Part shown: one piece after another, positions 48,168 through 57,843 of the stretch
Layout: each line of letters begins with the position of its first letter
How positions within the stretch are numbered: position 1 is the first letter of the stretch
Source of the DNA: Mitsuaria chitosanitabida ATCC BAA-476 = NBRC 102408
Lineage (GTDB): Bacteria; Pseudomonadota; Gammaproteobacteria; Burkholderiales; Burkholderiaceae_C
NCBI RefSeq assembly: GCF_001598255.1
Contig: NZ_BCYP01000011.1
Coordinates: forward strand, 124,001-188,000
Direction: 5' to 3'
DNA: 64,000 nucleotides
Made by a program: the position numbers and the translations under genes
The notes under the pieces: model-generated
Seen by the model: the letters and a program-made list of their open reading frames with translations, nothing else
The model's database searches: none
Told to the model about the DNA's origin: nothing

Positions 48168-49016
48168 ATGACTTCCCCGCAGATCTGGAAAACCACCCGC
48201 TTCGACCTTGACCTGGCGGAGCGGCCGCTCGTGATGGGCATCGTCAACGTCACGCCGGATTCCTTCTCGGACGGCGGTCGCCATGATGACGCGTTTCGCG
48301 CCATCGACTACTGCGAGAGCTTGCTCGGCGAGGGCGTGGACATCCTCGACATCGGTGGCGAGTCCACCCGGCCCGGTGCGCCGCGTCTGGCGCCCGATGA
48401 GGAGTGGTCCCGCCTCGAGCCCGTCCTGCGCGCCGCGCTCAATTTCGGCGTGCCGGTGTCGGTCGATACCTGCAAGACCGAGGTGATGCGCCGAGCGCTC
48501 GATCTTGGCGTGGACATCATCAACGACGTGCAGGCGCTGCGGGACGAGGGCGCGGTCCCGCTGCTGGCCGAGCATGGCAGTGCGGGCCTCTGTCTGATGC
48601 ACATGCGCGGCGAGCCCGCCGGCATGCAGCAGTTGACGGACTATGGCGATGTCGTCGCGGAGGTGGCCGACTTCCTGCGGGATCGGCTGGCGCAGGTCGT
48701 CGCGCAGGGCATCGCGGCGGATCGCGTGACGCTGGACCCCGGCTATGGCTTCGCGAAGACGGTTGAGCAGAACCTGGCTCTGCAACGTCGGCAGCGGGAG
48801 TTGCTCGCGCTGGGGCGGCCGCTGCTGGTCGGCTGGTCCCGAAAGTCCACGCTGGGTGCCGTCACGGGCAAGGCCGTGGACGACCGCGTCGCCGCCAGCG
48901 TCGGCGCGGCGCTGGCCTCCGCCACCTTGGGCGCGCGCGTGCTGCGCGTGCATGACGTCGCGCCCACGGTCGATGCGCTGAAGGTCTGGCAGGCGTTTGG
49001 CGCGCCGCAGGTCTGA
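48168..49016 (+). CDS. folP: Dihydropteroate synthase
   Basis: A 282-residue TIM-barrel enzyme joining pABA to the pterin pyrophosphate in folate synthesis. VMGIVNVTPDSFSDGGRH and VDILDIGGESTRPGA are the two pterin-binding signatures; GFAKTVEQNLALQ and GWSRKSTLG are typical later motifs. The pABA-site loop is conserved in outline. ATG at 48168; a weak ribosome site. Confidence 0.95.
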   Translation: MTSPQIWKTTRFDLDLAERPLVMGIVNVTPDSFSDGGRHDDAFRAIDYCESLLGEGVDILDIGGESTRPGAPRLAPDEEWSRLEPVLRAALNFGVPVSVDTCKTEVMRRALDLGVDIINDVQALRDEGAVPLLAEHGSAGLCLMHMRGEPAGMQQLTDYGDVVAEVADFLRDRLAQVVAQGIAADRVTLDPGYGFAKTVEQNLALQRRQRELLALGRPLLVGWSRKSTLGAVTGKAVDDRVAASVGAALASATLGARVLRVHDVAPTVDALKVWQAFGAPQV

Positions 49017-49150
49017 GCGCCGCATTACCGCTTGTCACCGTTGCCTGATCCCGTGATTGCGGGTTCGGGCGGACAGGGCGTCTGGCGCCCGGTCCGCTTG
49101 GGCGACAATCCGCGGATTCTGGAAATCCGAAGTCGCAGGAGGTCGAATCA

Positions 49151-50485
49151 ATGAGCCGGAAGTATTTCGGTACCGACGGAATCCGCGGGACCGTGGGTCA
49201 GACGCCCATCACCCCTGATTTCATGCTTCGACTGGGTCATGCGGTGGGGCGCGTCCTCAAGCGCAGCTACAGCAAGCCCAGCGTCCTGATCGGCAAGGAC
49301 ACCCGCATCTCCGGCTACATGCTCGAGTCGGCGCTCGAGGCGGGCTTCGCCTCCGCGGGTGTGAACGTGCTGCTGACCGGTCCGCTGCCGACGCCGGGCG
49401 TCGCCTACCTGACCCGAGCGCTGCGCCAGCATCTGGGCGTGGTGATCTCCGCCTCCCACAACCCGTTCGCGGACAACGGCATCAAGTTCTTCTCGTCCAA
49501 GGGCGAGAAGCTGCCGGACGCCTGGGAGCTGGATGTCGAGGCGGTGCTCGACGAGCCGCCAGTCTGGGTGGATTCGGCCGGTCTGGGTCGTGCCCGTCGC
49601 CTCGACGATGCGCAGGGCCGCTACATCGAGTTCTGCAAGGCCAGCTTCAGCAGCGACCTCAGCCTGCGCGGCATGAAGCTGGTGGTGGATGCGGCGCATG
49701 GCGCGGCCTATCAGGTGGCTCCCTCCGTGTTCCATGAACTCGGCGCGGAGGTGATCCCCATCGGCACCAAGCCGGACGGCTACAACATCAATGACAAGGT
49801 CGGCGCCACCGCGCCGGCGGCGGTGGTCGCGGCGGTCAAGGAACACGGTGCGGACTACGGCATCGCGCTGGATGGCGACGCCGACCGGCTGCAGATGGTC
49901 GATGGCCAGGGGCGCCTGTACAACGGCGACGAGTTGCTCTACGTCATGGTCGCGGACCGCTTGGCGCGCGGCGAGCGTGTTCCGGGCGCTGTCGGCACGC
50001 TGATGACCAACATGGCGGTCGAGGTCGCGCTGCGCCAGCGTGACGTCGAGTTCGTCCGCGCCAAGGTGGGTGACCGCTACGTGCTCGAGGAACTGGCTGC
50101 CCGTGGCTGGCAGTTGGGCGGGGAGGGCTCCGGCCACCTGCTGGCCCTGGACCGTCACACGACCGGCGACGGCATCGTCAGCAGCCTGCTGGTGCTGGAG
50201 GCGGTCTGCCGCAGCGGCCGGCAGCTGTCGGACCTGCTGGACGGTGTCTCGCTGTTCCCGCAGACCCTGATCAACGTGCGACTGCAGGCTGACCAGCAGG
50301 ACTGGAAGAGCAATCCCGCACTGGCGCGCACCGAGGCCGAAGTGACGGCCGAGTTGGGCGATCGGGGCCGTGTGCTGATCCGCAAGTCGGGGACCGAGCC
50401 GCTGCTGCGCGTCATGGTCGAGGCCAGCGACGCCGCGCTGGCGCAGCGCTGCGCCGAGCGTCTGGCGGAGGCGATCCGGGGCTGA
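49151..50485 (+). CDS. glmM: Phosphoglucosamine mutase
   Basis: A 444-residue enzyme converting glucosamine-6-P to glucosamine-1-P for UDP-GlcNAc synthesis. [13 protein letters not shown] begins it; catalytic phosphoserine is Ser102 in [15 protein letters not shown]; the metal loop is LDGDADRLQ; the phosphate-binding end is [12 protein letters not shown]. Strong ribosome site (AGGAGG). Standard length; follows folP as in many proteobacteria. Confidence 0.97.
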   Translation: MSRKYFGTDGIRGTVGQTPITPDFMLRLGHAVGRVLKRSYSKPSVLIGKDTRISGYMLESALEAGFASAGVNVLLTGPLPTPGVAYLTRALRQHLGVVISASHNPFADNGIKFFSSKGEKLPDAWELDVEAVLDEPPVWVDSAGLGRARRLDDAQGRYIEFCKASFSSDLSLRGMKLVVDAAHGAAYQVAPSVFHELGAEVIPIGTKPDGYNINDKVGATAPAAVVAAVKEHGADYGIALDGDADRLQMVDGQGRLYNGDELLYVMVADRLARGERVPGAVGTLMTNMAVEVALRQRDVEFVRAKVGDRYVLEELAARGWQLGGEGSGHLLALDRHTTGDGIVSSLLVLEAVCRSGRQLSDLLDGVSLFPQTLINVRLQADQQDWKSNPALARTEAEVTAELGDRGRVLIRKSGTEPLLRVMVEASDAALAQRCAERLAEAIRG

Positions 50486-50533
50486 TCCCCACACCCCATC
50501 CGCTGGTCGACGCTTGCCGTCGCCAGCCCATGA

Positions 50534-50557
50534 AGCCGGGCCATCGCCCGGCTTTTT
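50534..50557 (+). terminator. Terminator after glmM
   Basis: AGCCGGGC / GCCCGGCT arms with a CATC loop and a following TTTTC. Confidence 0.88.
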
Positions 50558-50761
50558 CATGCCCGCGCCAGAAAAAACAGCCACCGACGCGTGAGCGCCG
50601 GCGGCTGAACTGCATTGGTTGCGGTCGCTGGAGCGCGACTCTTCGGGGGCTGATTGGGGAGGCCGGGAGACAATCGGCCGGCCCCTTCGATGCCCGCTTG
50701 TGGTGCAAGTCAGGTGCCGAAAGGGGTTTCCCCGCACGCCGCGCAGGCTAGGGATCGAAAA

Positions 50762-50800
50762 TGACAACCGGGTGAATCGAATATGACAGGGCGCCTGACA
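50762..50800 (-). promoter_or_regulatory. Possible inverted PhoB half-sites
   Basis: TGACA occurs at 50762, 50784 and 50796. Spacings of 22 and 12 bases are near multiples of the 11-bp PhoB repeat, on the strand opposite to the main Pho box. Weak evidence. The rest of the 451-bp gap (50486-50936) apart from the terminator and the Pho box shows no gene. Confidence 0.3.
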
Positions 50801-50857
50801 GCTTCGTTTCTCCTCTGGGGCGCTGTGCGTAACGAGATTTTTCCGGTTCCTGAGTGA

Positions 50858-50886
50858 CGTCACGGATGTGTCACATTGGGGTCATA
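50858..50886 (+). promoter_or_regulatory. Pho box upstream of pstS
   Basis: Three PhoB-type half-sites spaced 11 bases: CGTCACG (50858), TGTCACA (50869), GGTCATA (50880), with 4-base spacers. TAGCAT (50885-50890) can serve as -10, about 10 bases after the second half-site, the usual Pho-promoter layout. Confidence 0.85.
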
Positions 50887-50936
50887 GCATCCGTCCCGTT
50901 CGCCAACCAACCCCCTAGCGATAGGACTGAACGACC

Positions 50937-51971
50937 ATGAATCAACTGCGTGCTGGCCTGCTGTTCGCCGCTTGCGCCGCCATGTTCTCCGCGGCTCAGG
51001 CTCAAGAGGTGACCGGTGCGGGTGCCTCCTTCCCGGCTCCCGTCTACACGAAGTGGGCCGACTCCTATAACAAGGCCACCGGTGTCCGCATCAACTATCA
51101 GTCGGTCGGTTCCGGCGCCGGCATCAAGCAGATCCAGGCCAAGACCGTCGACTTCGGCGCGTCCGACGCCCCCCTGAAGGACGACCAACTGGCCAAGGAC
51201 GGCCTGGTGCAGTTCCCGACCGTGATCGGCGGCGTCGTGCCGGTGATCAACGTCAAGGGCATCAACCCCGGTCAGCTGAAGCTGGACGGCAAGGTCCTGG
51301 GCGACATCTACCTGGGCAAGATCACCAAGTGGAACGACCCCGCCATCGCCGCCCTGAACTCGGGCGTGTCGCTGCCGGACGCCGCCATCGCCGTGGTCCG
51401 TCGCGCCGACGGTTCGGGCACCAGCTTCCTGTTCACGAACTACCTGTCCAAGGTCAACGCCGAGTGGAAGGACAAGGTCGGTGAAGGCACGGCCGTGAAC
51501 TGGCCCACCGGCGCGGGTGGCAAGGGCAACGAGGGCGTGTCCTCGTACGTGACCCGTCTGCCCAACTCGATCGGCTACGTCGAGTACGCCTACGCCAAGC
51601 AGAACAAGATGACCTACGTCCTGATGAAGAACGCCAACGGCGCCTTCGTCAGCCCCAGCGACGACGCCTTCAAGGCCGCCGCCGCCGGTGCCAAGTGGGA
51701 GCAGTCGTTCTACCAGGTCCTGACCGAACAGCCGGGCAAGGACAGCTGGCCCATCACGGGCGCGACCTTCATCCTGATGCACGTCGCCCAGGACAAGCCG
51801 GCCAACGCCGCCGCCACCCTGAAGTTCTTCGACTGGGCCTACACCCAGGGCGACAAGATGGCCGACGAGCTGGACTACGTGCCGCTGCCCGCCAGCGTGA
51901 AGGACCTGGTCCGCAAGCAGTGGGCCGCGCACGTCAAGGACGCCGCCGGCAAGGCCATCGCCTACAAGTGA
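50937..51971 (+). CDS. pstS: Phosphate ABC transporter substrate-binding protein PstS
   Basis: A 344-residue periplasmic phosphate-binding protein. The signal peptide ends SAAQA (about 23). The mature start [20 protein letters not shown], then [20 protein letters not shown] and [18 protein letters not shown] carry phosphate contacts (Ser, Asp, Arg, Thr). It is first in the pst operon and follows the Pho box. Standard length. Confidence 0.97.
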   Translation: MNQLRAGLLFAACAAMFSAAQAQEVTGAGASFPAPVYTKWADSYNKATGVRINYQSVGSGAGIKQIQAKTVDFGASDAPLKDDQLAKDGLVQFPTVIGGVVPVINVKGINPGQLKLDGKVLGDIYLGKITKWNDPAIAALNSGVSLPDAAIAVVRRADGSGTSFLFTNYLSKVNAEWKDKVGEGTAVNWPTGAGGKGNEGVSSYVTRLPNSIGYVEYAYAKQNKMTYVLMKNANGAFVSPSDDAFKAAAAGAKWEQSFYQVLTEQPGKDSWPITGATFILMHVAQDKPANAAATLKFFDWAYTQGDKMADELDYVPLPASVKDLVRKQWAAHVKDAAGKAIAYK

Positions 51972-51989
51972 TCGGCATCTGCTGACCGC

Positions 51990-52021
51990 AGCCCGGTGCT
52001 CCTGGAAAGGGGTACCGGGCT
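51990..52021 (+). terminator. Hairpin between pstS and pstC
   Basis: AGCCCGGT / ACCGGGCT arms with a 16-base loop and a short T run (CTTTCG), 19 bases after pstS. It may reduce read-through so pstS is made in excess over the membrane genes. Confidence 0.6.
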
Positions 52022-52099
52022 TTCGCACAAGACGCGTCCGGCGACGCACCGGACGCGACAAGACGTCGTCTGAGATTCAAAACCCCCAGCGGAGGCCCC

Positions 52100-53125
52100 G
52101 TGGCCGCAATACTTCCAGCCAATTCCCTTGACCGACAGCGTGGCGAGGAGCGCGCCCAGCCCCAGGGTCGTCCTCCCCAGCGCCGCCGCGTGGCCCCTTG
52201 GGCGGACACGGTGTTCTCCCTCCTGACGCACGGCGCGGCCTGGCTGACGCTGGCCCTGCTGGCCGGCATCATCGGCTCGCTCCTGGTGGGCGCGGCGCCG
52301 GCCATCAAGCAGTTCGGCCTGGGCTTCCTGGTGACCACGGACTGGGATCCGGTCCAGGAGAAGTTCGGCGGCCTGGTGATGATCTACGGCACGCTGATGA
52401 CCTCGTTCATCGCGCTGCTGATCGCGGTTCCGGTGAGCTTCGGCATCGCGCTGTTCCTGACGGAACTGGCTCCGGGCTGGCTGCGCCGCCCGCTGGGCAT
52501 CGCCATCGAGTTGCTGGCCGCGGTCCCGTCCATCGTCTACGGCATGTGGGGCCTGTTCGTGTTCGGTCCCATCCTGGCGACCTATGTCCAGGAGCCGATG
52601 CAATCGCTGCTCAGCGGCATCCCCTATCTGGGCGCGCTGGTCTCCGGCCCGCCCGTCGGCATCGGCATCCTGTCGGCCGGCATCATCCTGGCGATCATGA
52701 TCATCCCGTTCATCGCCTCGGTGATGCGTGACGTGTTCGAGGTCACGCCGGCGATGCTGAAGGAATCGGCCTACGGCCTGGGCTCCACGACCTGGGAAGT
52801 GGTCTGGAAGGTCGTGCTCCCGTACACCAAGACCGGCGTGGTCGGCGGCGTGATGCTGGGCCTGGGTCGCGCGCTGGGCGAGACCATGGCCGTCACCTTC
52901 GTGATCGGCAACATGAACCAGCTGAAGTCGCTGTCCATGTTCGAGGCCGCCAACACCATCACCTCGGTGCTGGCCAACGAATTCGCCGAATCCGGCCCCG
53001 GCAGCCTGCATCAGGCCTCGCTGCTGTACCTCGGCCTGGTGCTGTTCTTCATCACCTTCGTGGTGCTGGCGTTCTCCAAGGTCCTGCTCAACAAGCTCAA
53101 GAAGAACGAAGGAGCCCGCACATGA
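52100..53125 (+). CDS. pstC: Phosphate ABC transporter permease PstC
   Basis: A 341-residue permease with six membrane helices after a roughly 40-residue basic N-terminus. [20 protein letters not shown] and the EAA-type loop [20 protein letters not shown] identify it. GTG start with GGAGG upstream. It pairs with PstA, whose ATG overlaps its stop. Confidence 0.96.
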   Translation: MAAILPANSLDRQRGEERAQPQGRPPQRRRVAPWADTVFSLLTHGAAWLTLALLAGIIGSLLVGAAPAIKQFGLGFLVTTDWDPVQEKFGGLVMIYGTLMTSFIALLIAVPVSFGIALFLTELAPGWLRRPLGIAIELLAAVPSIVYGMWGLFVFGPILATYVQEPMQSLLSGIPYLGALVSGPPVGIGILSAGIILAIMIIPFIASVMRDVFEVTPAMLKESAYGLGSTTWEVVWKVVLPYTKTGVVGGVMLGLGRALGETMAVTFVIGNMNQLKSLSMFEAANTITSVLANEFAESGPGSLHQASLLYLGLVLFFITFVVLAFSKVLLNKLKKNEGART

Positions 53126-53982
53126 GCGCCACCTCCGCCAAGCGCATGGCGATGTACCAGAAGCGCCGGCGCATCAACGTCATCGCGCTGACGCTCTCGC
53201 TGGGCGCGATGTCCTTCGGCCTGATCTGGCTGGTCTGGATCCTGTTCGAGACCATCACGCAGGGCATCGGCGGCCTGACCTGGGCCACCTTCACGCAGAT
53301 GACGCCCCCGCCCAACTCGGACGAGGGCGGCATCGCCAACGCGATCTTCGGCTCGGCGCTGATGGTCTGCCTGGCCACGTTCGTGGGCACCCCGATCGGC
53401 GTGCTGGCCGGCGTCTACCTGGCCGAGTACGGCCAGAAGACCTGGCTCGGCGCCTCGGTGCGCTTCATCAACGACATCCTGCTGTCGGCGCCGTCCATCG
53501 TGGTCGGTCTGTTCGTCTACACCATGGTCGTGATGAAGCTGCGCAGCTTCTCGGGCATGGCCGGCGTGATCGCGCTGGCCCTGATCGTGATCCCGGTGGT
53601 CATCCGCACGACCGAGAACATGCTGAGCCTGGTCCCCAACGCGCTGCGCGAAGCGGCCTACGCGCTGGGTACGCCCAAGTGGAAGGTCATCATGACCGTC
53701 ACGCTGAAGGCGGCCCGCGCCGGCGTGATCACCGGCGTGCTGCTGGCGCTGGCCCGTGTCTCGGGCGAGACCGCGCCCCTGCTGTTCACCGCGCTGAACA
53801 ACCGCTTCTGGTCGACCGACCTGACCGGCCCGATGGCCAACCTGCCCAAGGTGATCTTCGACTTCGCCATGAGCCCGTACGCCAACTGGCAGAAGCTGGC
53901 CTGGGCGGGCGTGTTCATCATCACCATCGGCGTGCTGCTCCTGAACATCGTGGCTCGCGCCATGTTCAAGGAAAAGCACTGA
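53122..53982 (+). CDS. pstA: Phosphate ABC transporter permease PstA
   Basis: A 286-residue permease with six helices. [40 protein letters not shown] and the EAA loop [20 protein letters not shown] are characteristic. Overlaps pstC by 4 bases; pstB follows after 51 bases. Confidence 0.96.
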   Translation: MSATSAKRMAMYQKRRRINVIALTLSLGAMSFGLIWLVWILFETITQGIGGLTWATFTQMTPPPNSDEGGIANAIFGSALMVCLATFVGTPIGVLAGVYLAEYGQKTWLGASVRFINDILLSAPSIVVGLFVYTMVVMKLRSFSGMAGVIALALIVIPVVIRTTENMLSLVPNALREAAYALGTPKWKVIMTVTLKAARAGVITGVLLALARVSGETAPLLFTALNNRFWSTDLTGPMANLPKVIFDFAMSPYANWQKLAWAGVFIITIGVLLLNIVARAMFKEKH

Positions 53983-54033
53983 CCGGCCCCTCGGTCCAAG
54001 ACCCCCGCATTCAACGAATTCAAGAGAATCAAC

Positions 54034-54819
54034 ATGGACGTCAAAGTCGATATGCCGGTGACCGAGAAGGCCAAGCTCTCGGTGAAGAACCTCAACTTCT
54101 ACTACGGCAGCTTCCACGCGCTGAAGAACATCAACCTGGACATTCCGGAAAACAAGGTGACCGCCTTCATCGGTCCCTCGGGCTGCGGCAAGTCCACGCT
54201 GCTGCGCACGCTGAACCGTATGTTCGAGCTCTACCCGGAGCAACGCGCCGAGGGCCAGATCCTGCTGGACGGCGAGGACATCCTCACCAGCAAGGAAGAC
54301 GTGTCGCTGATCCGTGCCAAGGTCGGCATGGTGTTCCAGAAGCCGACGCCGTTCCCGATGTCGATCTACGACAACATCGCCTTCGGCGTGCGTCTGTTCG
54401 AGACGCTGTCCCGCGTCGAGATGGACGAGCGCGTGGAGTGGGCGCTGAAGAAGGCCGCGCTGTGGAATGAAGTCAAGGACAAGCTGAACCAGAGCGGCTC
54501 GGGCCTGTCGGGCGGCCAGCAGCAGCGTCTGTGCATCGCGCGCGGCATCGCCATCAAGCCGGAAGTCCTGCTGCTGGACGAGCCGTGCTCGGCGCTGGAT
54601 CCGATCTCGACCGGCAAGATCGAGGAACTGATCCACGAGCTGAAGCACGAGTACACGGTCGCCATCGTGACCCACAACATGCAGCAGGCCGCGCGCTGCT
54701 CGGACTACACCGCCTACATGTATCTGGGCGACCTGATCGAATTCGGACCGACCGCGGAGCTGTTCATGAAGCCCAAGCGCAAGGACACGGAAGACTACAT
54801 CACGGGTCGTTTCGGCTGA
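54034..54819 (+). CDS. pstB: Phosphate ABC transporter ATP-binding protein PstB
   Basis: A 261-residue ATPase. Walker [11 protein letters not shown]-loop in [20 protein letters not shown], signature LSGGQQQR, Walker [14 protein letters not shown] and H-loop [10 protein letters not shown]. The [11 protein letters not shown] stretch is specific to PstB. Acts with PstA/PstC on the cytoplasmic face. Confidence 0.97.
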   Translation: MDVKVDMPVTEKAKLSVKNLNFYYGSFHALKNINLDIPENKVTAFIGPSGCGKSTLLRTLNRMFELYPEQRAEGQILLDGEDILTSKEDVSLIRAKVGMVFQKPTPFPMSIYDNIAFGVRLFETLSRVEMDERVEWALKKAALWNEVKDKLNQSGSGLSGGQQQRLCIARGIAIKPEVLLLDEPCSALDPISTGKIEELIHELKHEYTVAIVTHNMQQAARCSDYTAYMYLGDLIEFGPTAELFMKPKRKDTEDYITGRFG

Positions 54820-54838
54820 TCACAAGGGGAGCAACAAC

Positions 54839-55546
54839 ATGACCGACAAGCATCTCTCTACTCAATTCGACGCCGAGCTCAGCGGCATCTCCACCCGCGT
54901 GCTGGAGATGGGCGGGCTGGTGGAATCGCAGGTCGCGCAGGCCGTCGAGGCGCTGGGCTCCTTCAGCGGCGACATCGCCAGCCACGTGCTGAAGCAGGAA
55001 GAGATCGTCAACACGATGGAGATCGAGATCGATCGCGATCTGTCGACGATCATCGCCCGCCGTCAGCCGACGGCCCGCGATCTGCGCCTGCTGATCGCCG
55101 TGTCCAAGACCATCGCCAACCTCGAGCGCGTGGGCGACGAGGCGGCCCGCATCGCCCGCACGGTGCAGCGCCTGATCAACACCGGCGTCTCCAGCCGCCT
55201 GCGCCTGCCGATGTCCGACCTGTCGTACGAGGCCGAGCTGGCGACCGCGCAGCTGCGCAAGGCGCTGGACGCCTTCGCCCGCCTGGACGTGGATCGCGCG
55301 CTGGAAGTGCTCAAGGCCGACGACCAGATCGACAAGGAGTTCGACGGTCTGATGCGCAAGCTCATCACCTACATGATGGAAGACCCGCGCACGATCTCGT
55401 CGTCGATCGACCTGGTCTTCGTCGCCAAGGCGATCGAGCGCGTGGGCGACCACGCCAAGAACCTGGCCGAAGTGATCATCTACGTGGTCAAGGGCACCGA
55501 CGTGCGTCACAACACGCCGGACGCCGTCGAGAACATGGTGCGCTGA
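54839..55546 (+). CDS. phoU: Phosphate signalling regulator PhoU
   Basis: A 235-residue two-bundle helical protein. DRDLSTIIARRQPTARDLRL and ERVGDEAARIARTVQ, then ERVGDHAKNLAEVIIYVVKG, are the paired metal-binding Glu/Asp motifs of PhoU. It connects Pst transport state to PhoR and PhoB. AAGGGGAGC ribosome site. Confidence 0.96.
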   Translation: MTDKHLSTQFDAELSGISTRVLEMGGLVESQVAQAVEALGSFSGDIASHVLKQEEIVNTMEIEIDRDLSTIIARRQPTARDLRLLIAVSKTIANLERVGDEAARIARTVQRLINTGVSSRLRLPMSDLSYEAELATAQLRKALDAFARLDVDRALEVLKADDQIDKEFDGLMRKLITYMMEDPRTISSSIDLVFVAKAIERVGDHAKNLAEVIIYVVKGTDVRHNTPDAVENMVR

Positions 55547-55635
55547 GCACCGCAGCGATGAACCCGAGCGGGTCGGCCCCGCTCCCATGAGGAGCGCGCC
55601 GGCCCGCGAGGAACGAACAAGAGGAGTTACCCCGC

Positions 55636-56337
55636 ATGAGTCGCATCCTGGTCGTCGAAGACGAATCCGCCATTGCCGAGCTGATCTCCATCAACCTGCG
55701 CCACGCCGGTTTCGAAGTGACCCTGGCCGGCAACGCCGAGCAGGCCCAGCTCGAAGTCGACCGCGTGCTGCCGGATCTGGTCGTGCTGGACTGGATGTTG
55801 CCGGGCCAGACCGGTCTGGCGCTGGCCCGCCAATGGCGCGGTGCCACCCGCACCCGCGAGCTGCCCATCATCATGCTGACGGCGCGCGCGGAAGAGGTGG
55901 ACAAGGTGTCCGGGCTGGATGCCGGCGCCGACGATTACCTGACCAAACCCTTCTCGACCAACGAGTTGCTGGCCCGCATCCGCGCGGTGCTGCGTCGCAA
56001 GGCGCCCGAGGCGCTGGACTCGGCGGTCGACGTCGGTGGTCTGGTGCTGGACCCGGGCACGCGCCGTGTCAGCCGCGAGGGCGTCGAGGTCAAGCTCGGC
56101 CCCACCGAGTTCCGCCTGCTGCATTTCTTCATGACCCATCCGGAACGCGTGCACAGCCGCTCGCAGCTGCTGGACCGCGTCTGGGGCGACCACGTCTTCA
56201 TCGAGGAACGCACCGTCGACGTCCACGTCAAGCGGCTGCGCGAGGCGCTGGAGAAGGTCAACTGCCAGCGCATGATCGAAACGGTGCGTGGCGCCGGTTA
56301 CCGCCTGACCCAGCAAAGCAGCGCCCTGTCGGCCTGA
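55636..56337 (+). CDS. phoB: Phosphate response regulator PhoB
   Basis: A 233-residue OmpR-family regulator: receiver with EDE (8-10), phospho-acceptor Asp52 in VLDWMLPGQTG, Thr in MLTARAEEVD and Lys in LTKPFSTNELLAR; winged helix with LGPTEFRLLHFFMTHPERVH and ERTVDVHVKRLREALE. The TR-D-W-M-L-P text matches PhoB. It should bind the Pho box ahead of pstS. An 8-bp hairpin (GAGCGGG/CCCGCTC, about 55566-55584) lies between phoU and phoB. Confidence 0.96.
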   Translation: MSRILVVEDESAIAELISINLRHAGFEVTLAGNAEQAQLEVDRVLPDLVVLDWMLPGQTGLALARQWRGATRTRELPIIMLTARAEEVDKVSGLDAGADDYLTKPFSTNELLARIRAVLRRKAPEALDSAVDVGGLVLDPGTRRVSREGVEVKLGPTEFRLLHFFMTHPERVHSRSQLLDRVWGDHVFIEERTVDVHVKRLREALEKVNCQRMIETVRGAGYRLTQQSSALSA

Positions 56338-56344
56338 TCCCGCC

Positions 56345-57724
56345 ATGGCCTGGATGTTGTCGCGGGTGCTGATGCTGGTGCTGTGCACCGGCGTCGCGGG
56401 CGGGTTGGGGTGGTGGCTGGGCGACTGGATCAAGATGCCGCATCTGGCGGCCGCGCTGGCCGCCGGCCTGGCGGTCGTGCTGATGGCCTTGTGGGACGCG
56501 GCGCGAGCGCACCGGTTGGTGAACTGGCTCCGCGGCGACCAGGAGGACGACGCGCCGCGCCTGGGCGGTCTCTGGGGCGAGATCGCCTACCGCGTCGAGC
56601 GCGGTCTGCGCGACCGCGAGCGCCGCTACGAGCGTGAGCGTCAGCAGCTCGAGCAGTTCCTGCTCGCGATCGAGGCCTCGCCCAACGGCGTGATCCTGCT
56701 CGACGGGCAGGACCACATCCAATGGTGCAACGTGGTCGCGGGCGATCATTTCTCGCTCGACCCGCAGCGCGACAAGCTGCAGCGGATCACCAACCTGGTC
56801 CGCTATCCGGCCTTCGTGTCGTATCTGCAGAACGGCAACTTCCAGCAGCCGCTGACGCTGACCAACACCCGGGGGCGGTCGACGCTCCAGGTGCTGGTGC
56901 GCGACTACGGCGTCGCCGGCGAATCACGCAAGCTGGTGCTGTCGCTGGACGTCACCGATCGCGAGCGCAACGAGGCGATGCGGCGCGACTTCGTCGCCAA
57001 CGTCTCGCACGAGATCCGCACCCCGCTGACGGTGCTGGCCGGTTTCATCGAGACCATGGCCAGCCTGCAGCTGACCGAGGCCGAGCGCAAGCGCGTGCTG
57101 CATCTCATGCAGCAGCAGACCACGCGCATGCAGACGCTGGTCGGCGACCTGCTGACGCTGGCGCAACTGGAGGGCAGCCCGCGTCCGCCGGCGGATCATT
57201 GGATCGCGCTGGATCCGCTGCTGGCGCGCATCGCCGCGGACGCGCAGGCGCTGTCGAACGGCCGTCACGAGCTCATCTGCGAGCGTCAGACCGGCGTCGA
57301 GCTGGCGGGCGTCGAGACCGAGGTGCTGAGTTCCATCGCCAACCTGATGAGCAATGCGGTGCGCTATACGCCGGAAGGTGGTCGCATCGAGCTGCAGTGG
57401 CGCTGGCTGCCGGATCACGGTGGCGAAATCTCGGTGATCGACAACGGCCCGGGCATCGCGCGAGAGCATCTCCCGCGCCTGACCGAGCGCTTCTATCGCG
57501 TCGATGGCAGCCGGTCGCGCGACACCGGCGGCACGGGTCTGGGGCTTTCCATCGTGAAGCACGTCGTGCAGCGTCACGGCGGCGAGCTGCGCATCGAGAG
57601 CGAACCGGGCAAGGGGTCGAAGTTCAAGCTGGTCTTCCCGGCGGCCCGCATCCGCCTGGTGGACGCGTCGGCCATGGGCGACGAGTCGGCGCCCGCCGCG
57701 CTCGCGGGCGGAGAGGATCTCTGA
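56345..57724 (+). CDS. phoR: Phosphate sensor kinase PhoR
   Basis: A 459-residue kinase. Two membrane helices lie at about 3-22 and 30-50, followed by a PAS-like domain (FLLAIEASPNGVILLDGQD). The HisKA box is DFVANVSHEIRTPLTVLAG with His222; HATPase motifs are NLMSNAVRYTPEGG, DNGPGIA and GTGLGLSIVKHV. No large periplasmic loop, as usual for PhoR, which senses through PstSCAB and PhoU. Begins 7 bases after phoB. Confidence 0.95.
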   Translation: MAWMLSRVLMLVLCTGVAGGLGWWLGDWIKMPHLAAALAAGLAVVLMALWDAARAHRLVNWLRGDQEDDAPRLGGLWGEIAYRVERGLRDRERRYERERQQLEQFLLAIEASPNGVILLDGQDHIQWCNVVAGDHFSLDPQRDKLQRITNLVRYPAFVSYLQNGNFQQPLTLTNTRGRSTLQVLVRDYGVAGESRKLVLSLDVTDRERNEAMRRDFVANVSHEIRTPLTVLAGFIETMASLQLTEAERKRVLHLMQQQTTRMQTLVGDLLTLAQLEGSPRPPADHWIALDPLLARIAADAQALSNGRHELICERQTGVELAGVETEVLSSIANLMSNAVRYTPEGGRIELQWRWLPDHGGEISVIDNGPGIAREHLPRLTERFYRVDGSRSRDTGGTGLGLSIVKHVVQRHGGELRIESEPGKGSKFKLVFPAARIRLVDASAMGDESAPAALAGGEDL

Positions 57725-57767
57725 GGTCCTCGCGGAAACGACCGGGCGGGATCCCGGTGCCATGAAG

Positions 57768-57792
57768 AAAGGCCGCTCGATGAGCGGCCTTT
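57768..57792. terminator. Bidirectional terminator, phoR / glycosyltransferase
   Basis: Perfect 10-bp arms AAAGGCCGCT / AGCGGCCTTT with a 5-base loop between convergent genes. Confidence 0.88.
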
Positions 57793-57843
57793 CCGTTGGT
57801 GCCTGGTGTTGTGCCAGGGGCACCGTTTGCCGATGCTTCGCGA

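Noticed and set aside
53011-54675. Open frame antisense to pstA and pstB
   Set aside because: Both sense genes are certain, overlap correctly with neighbours and have all motifs; the antisense text has none.
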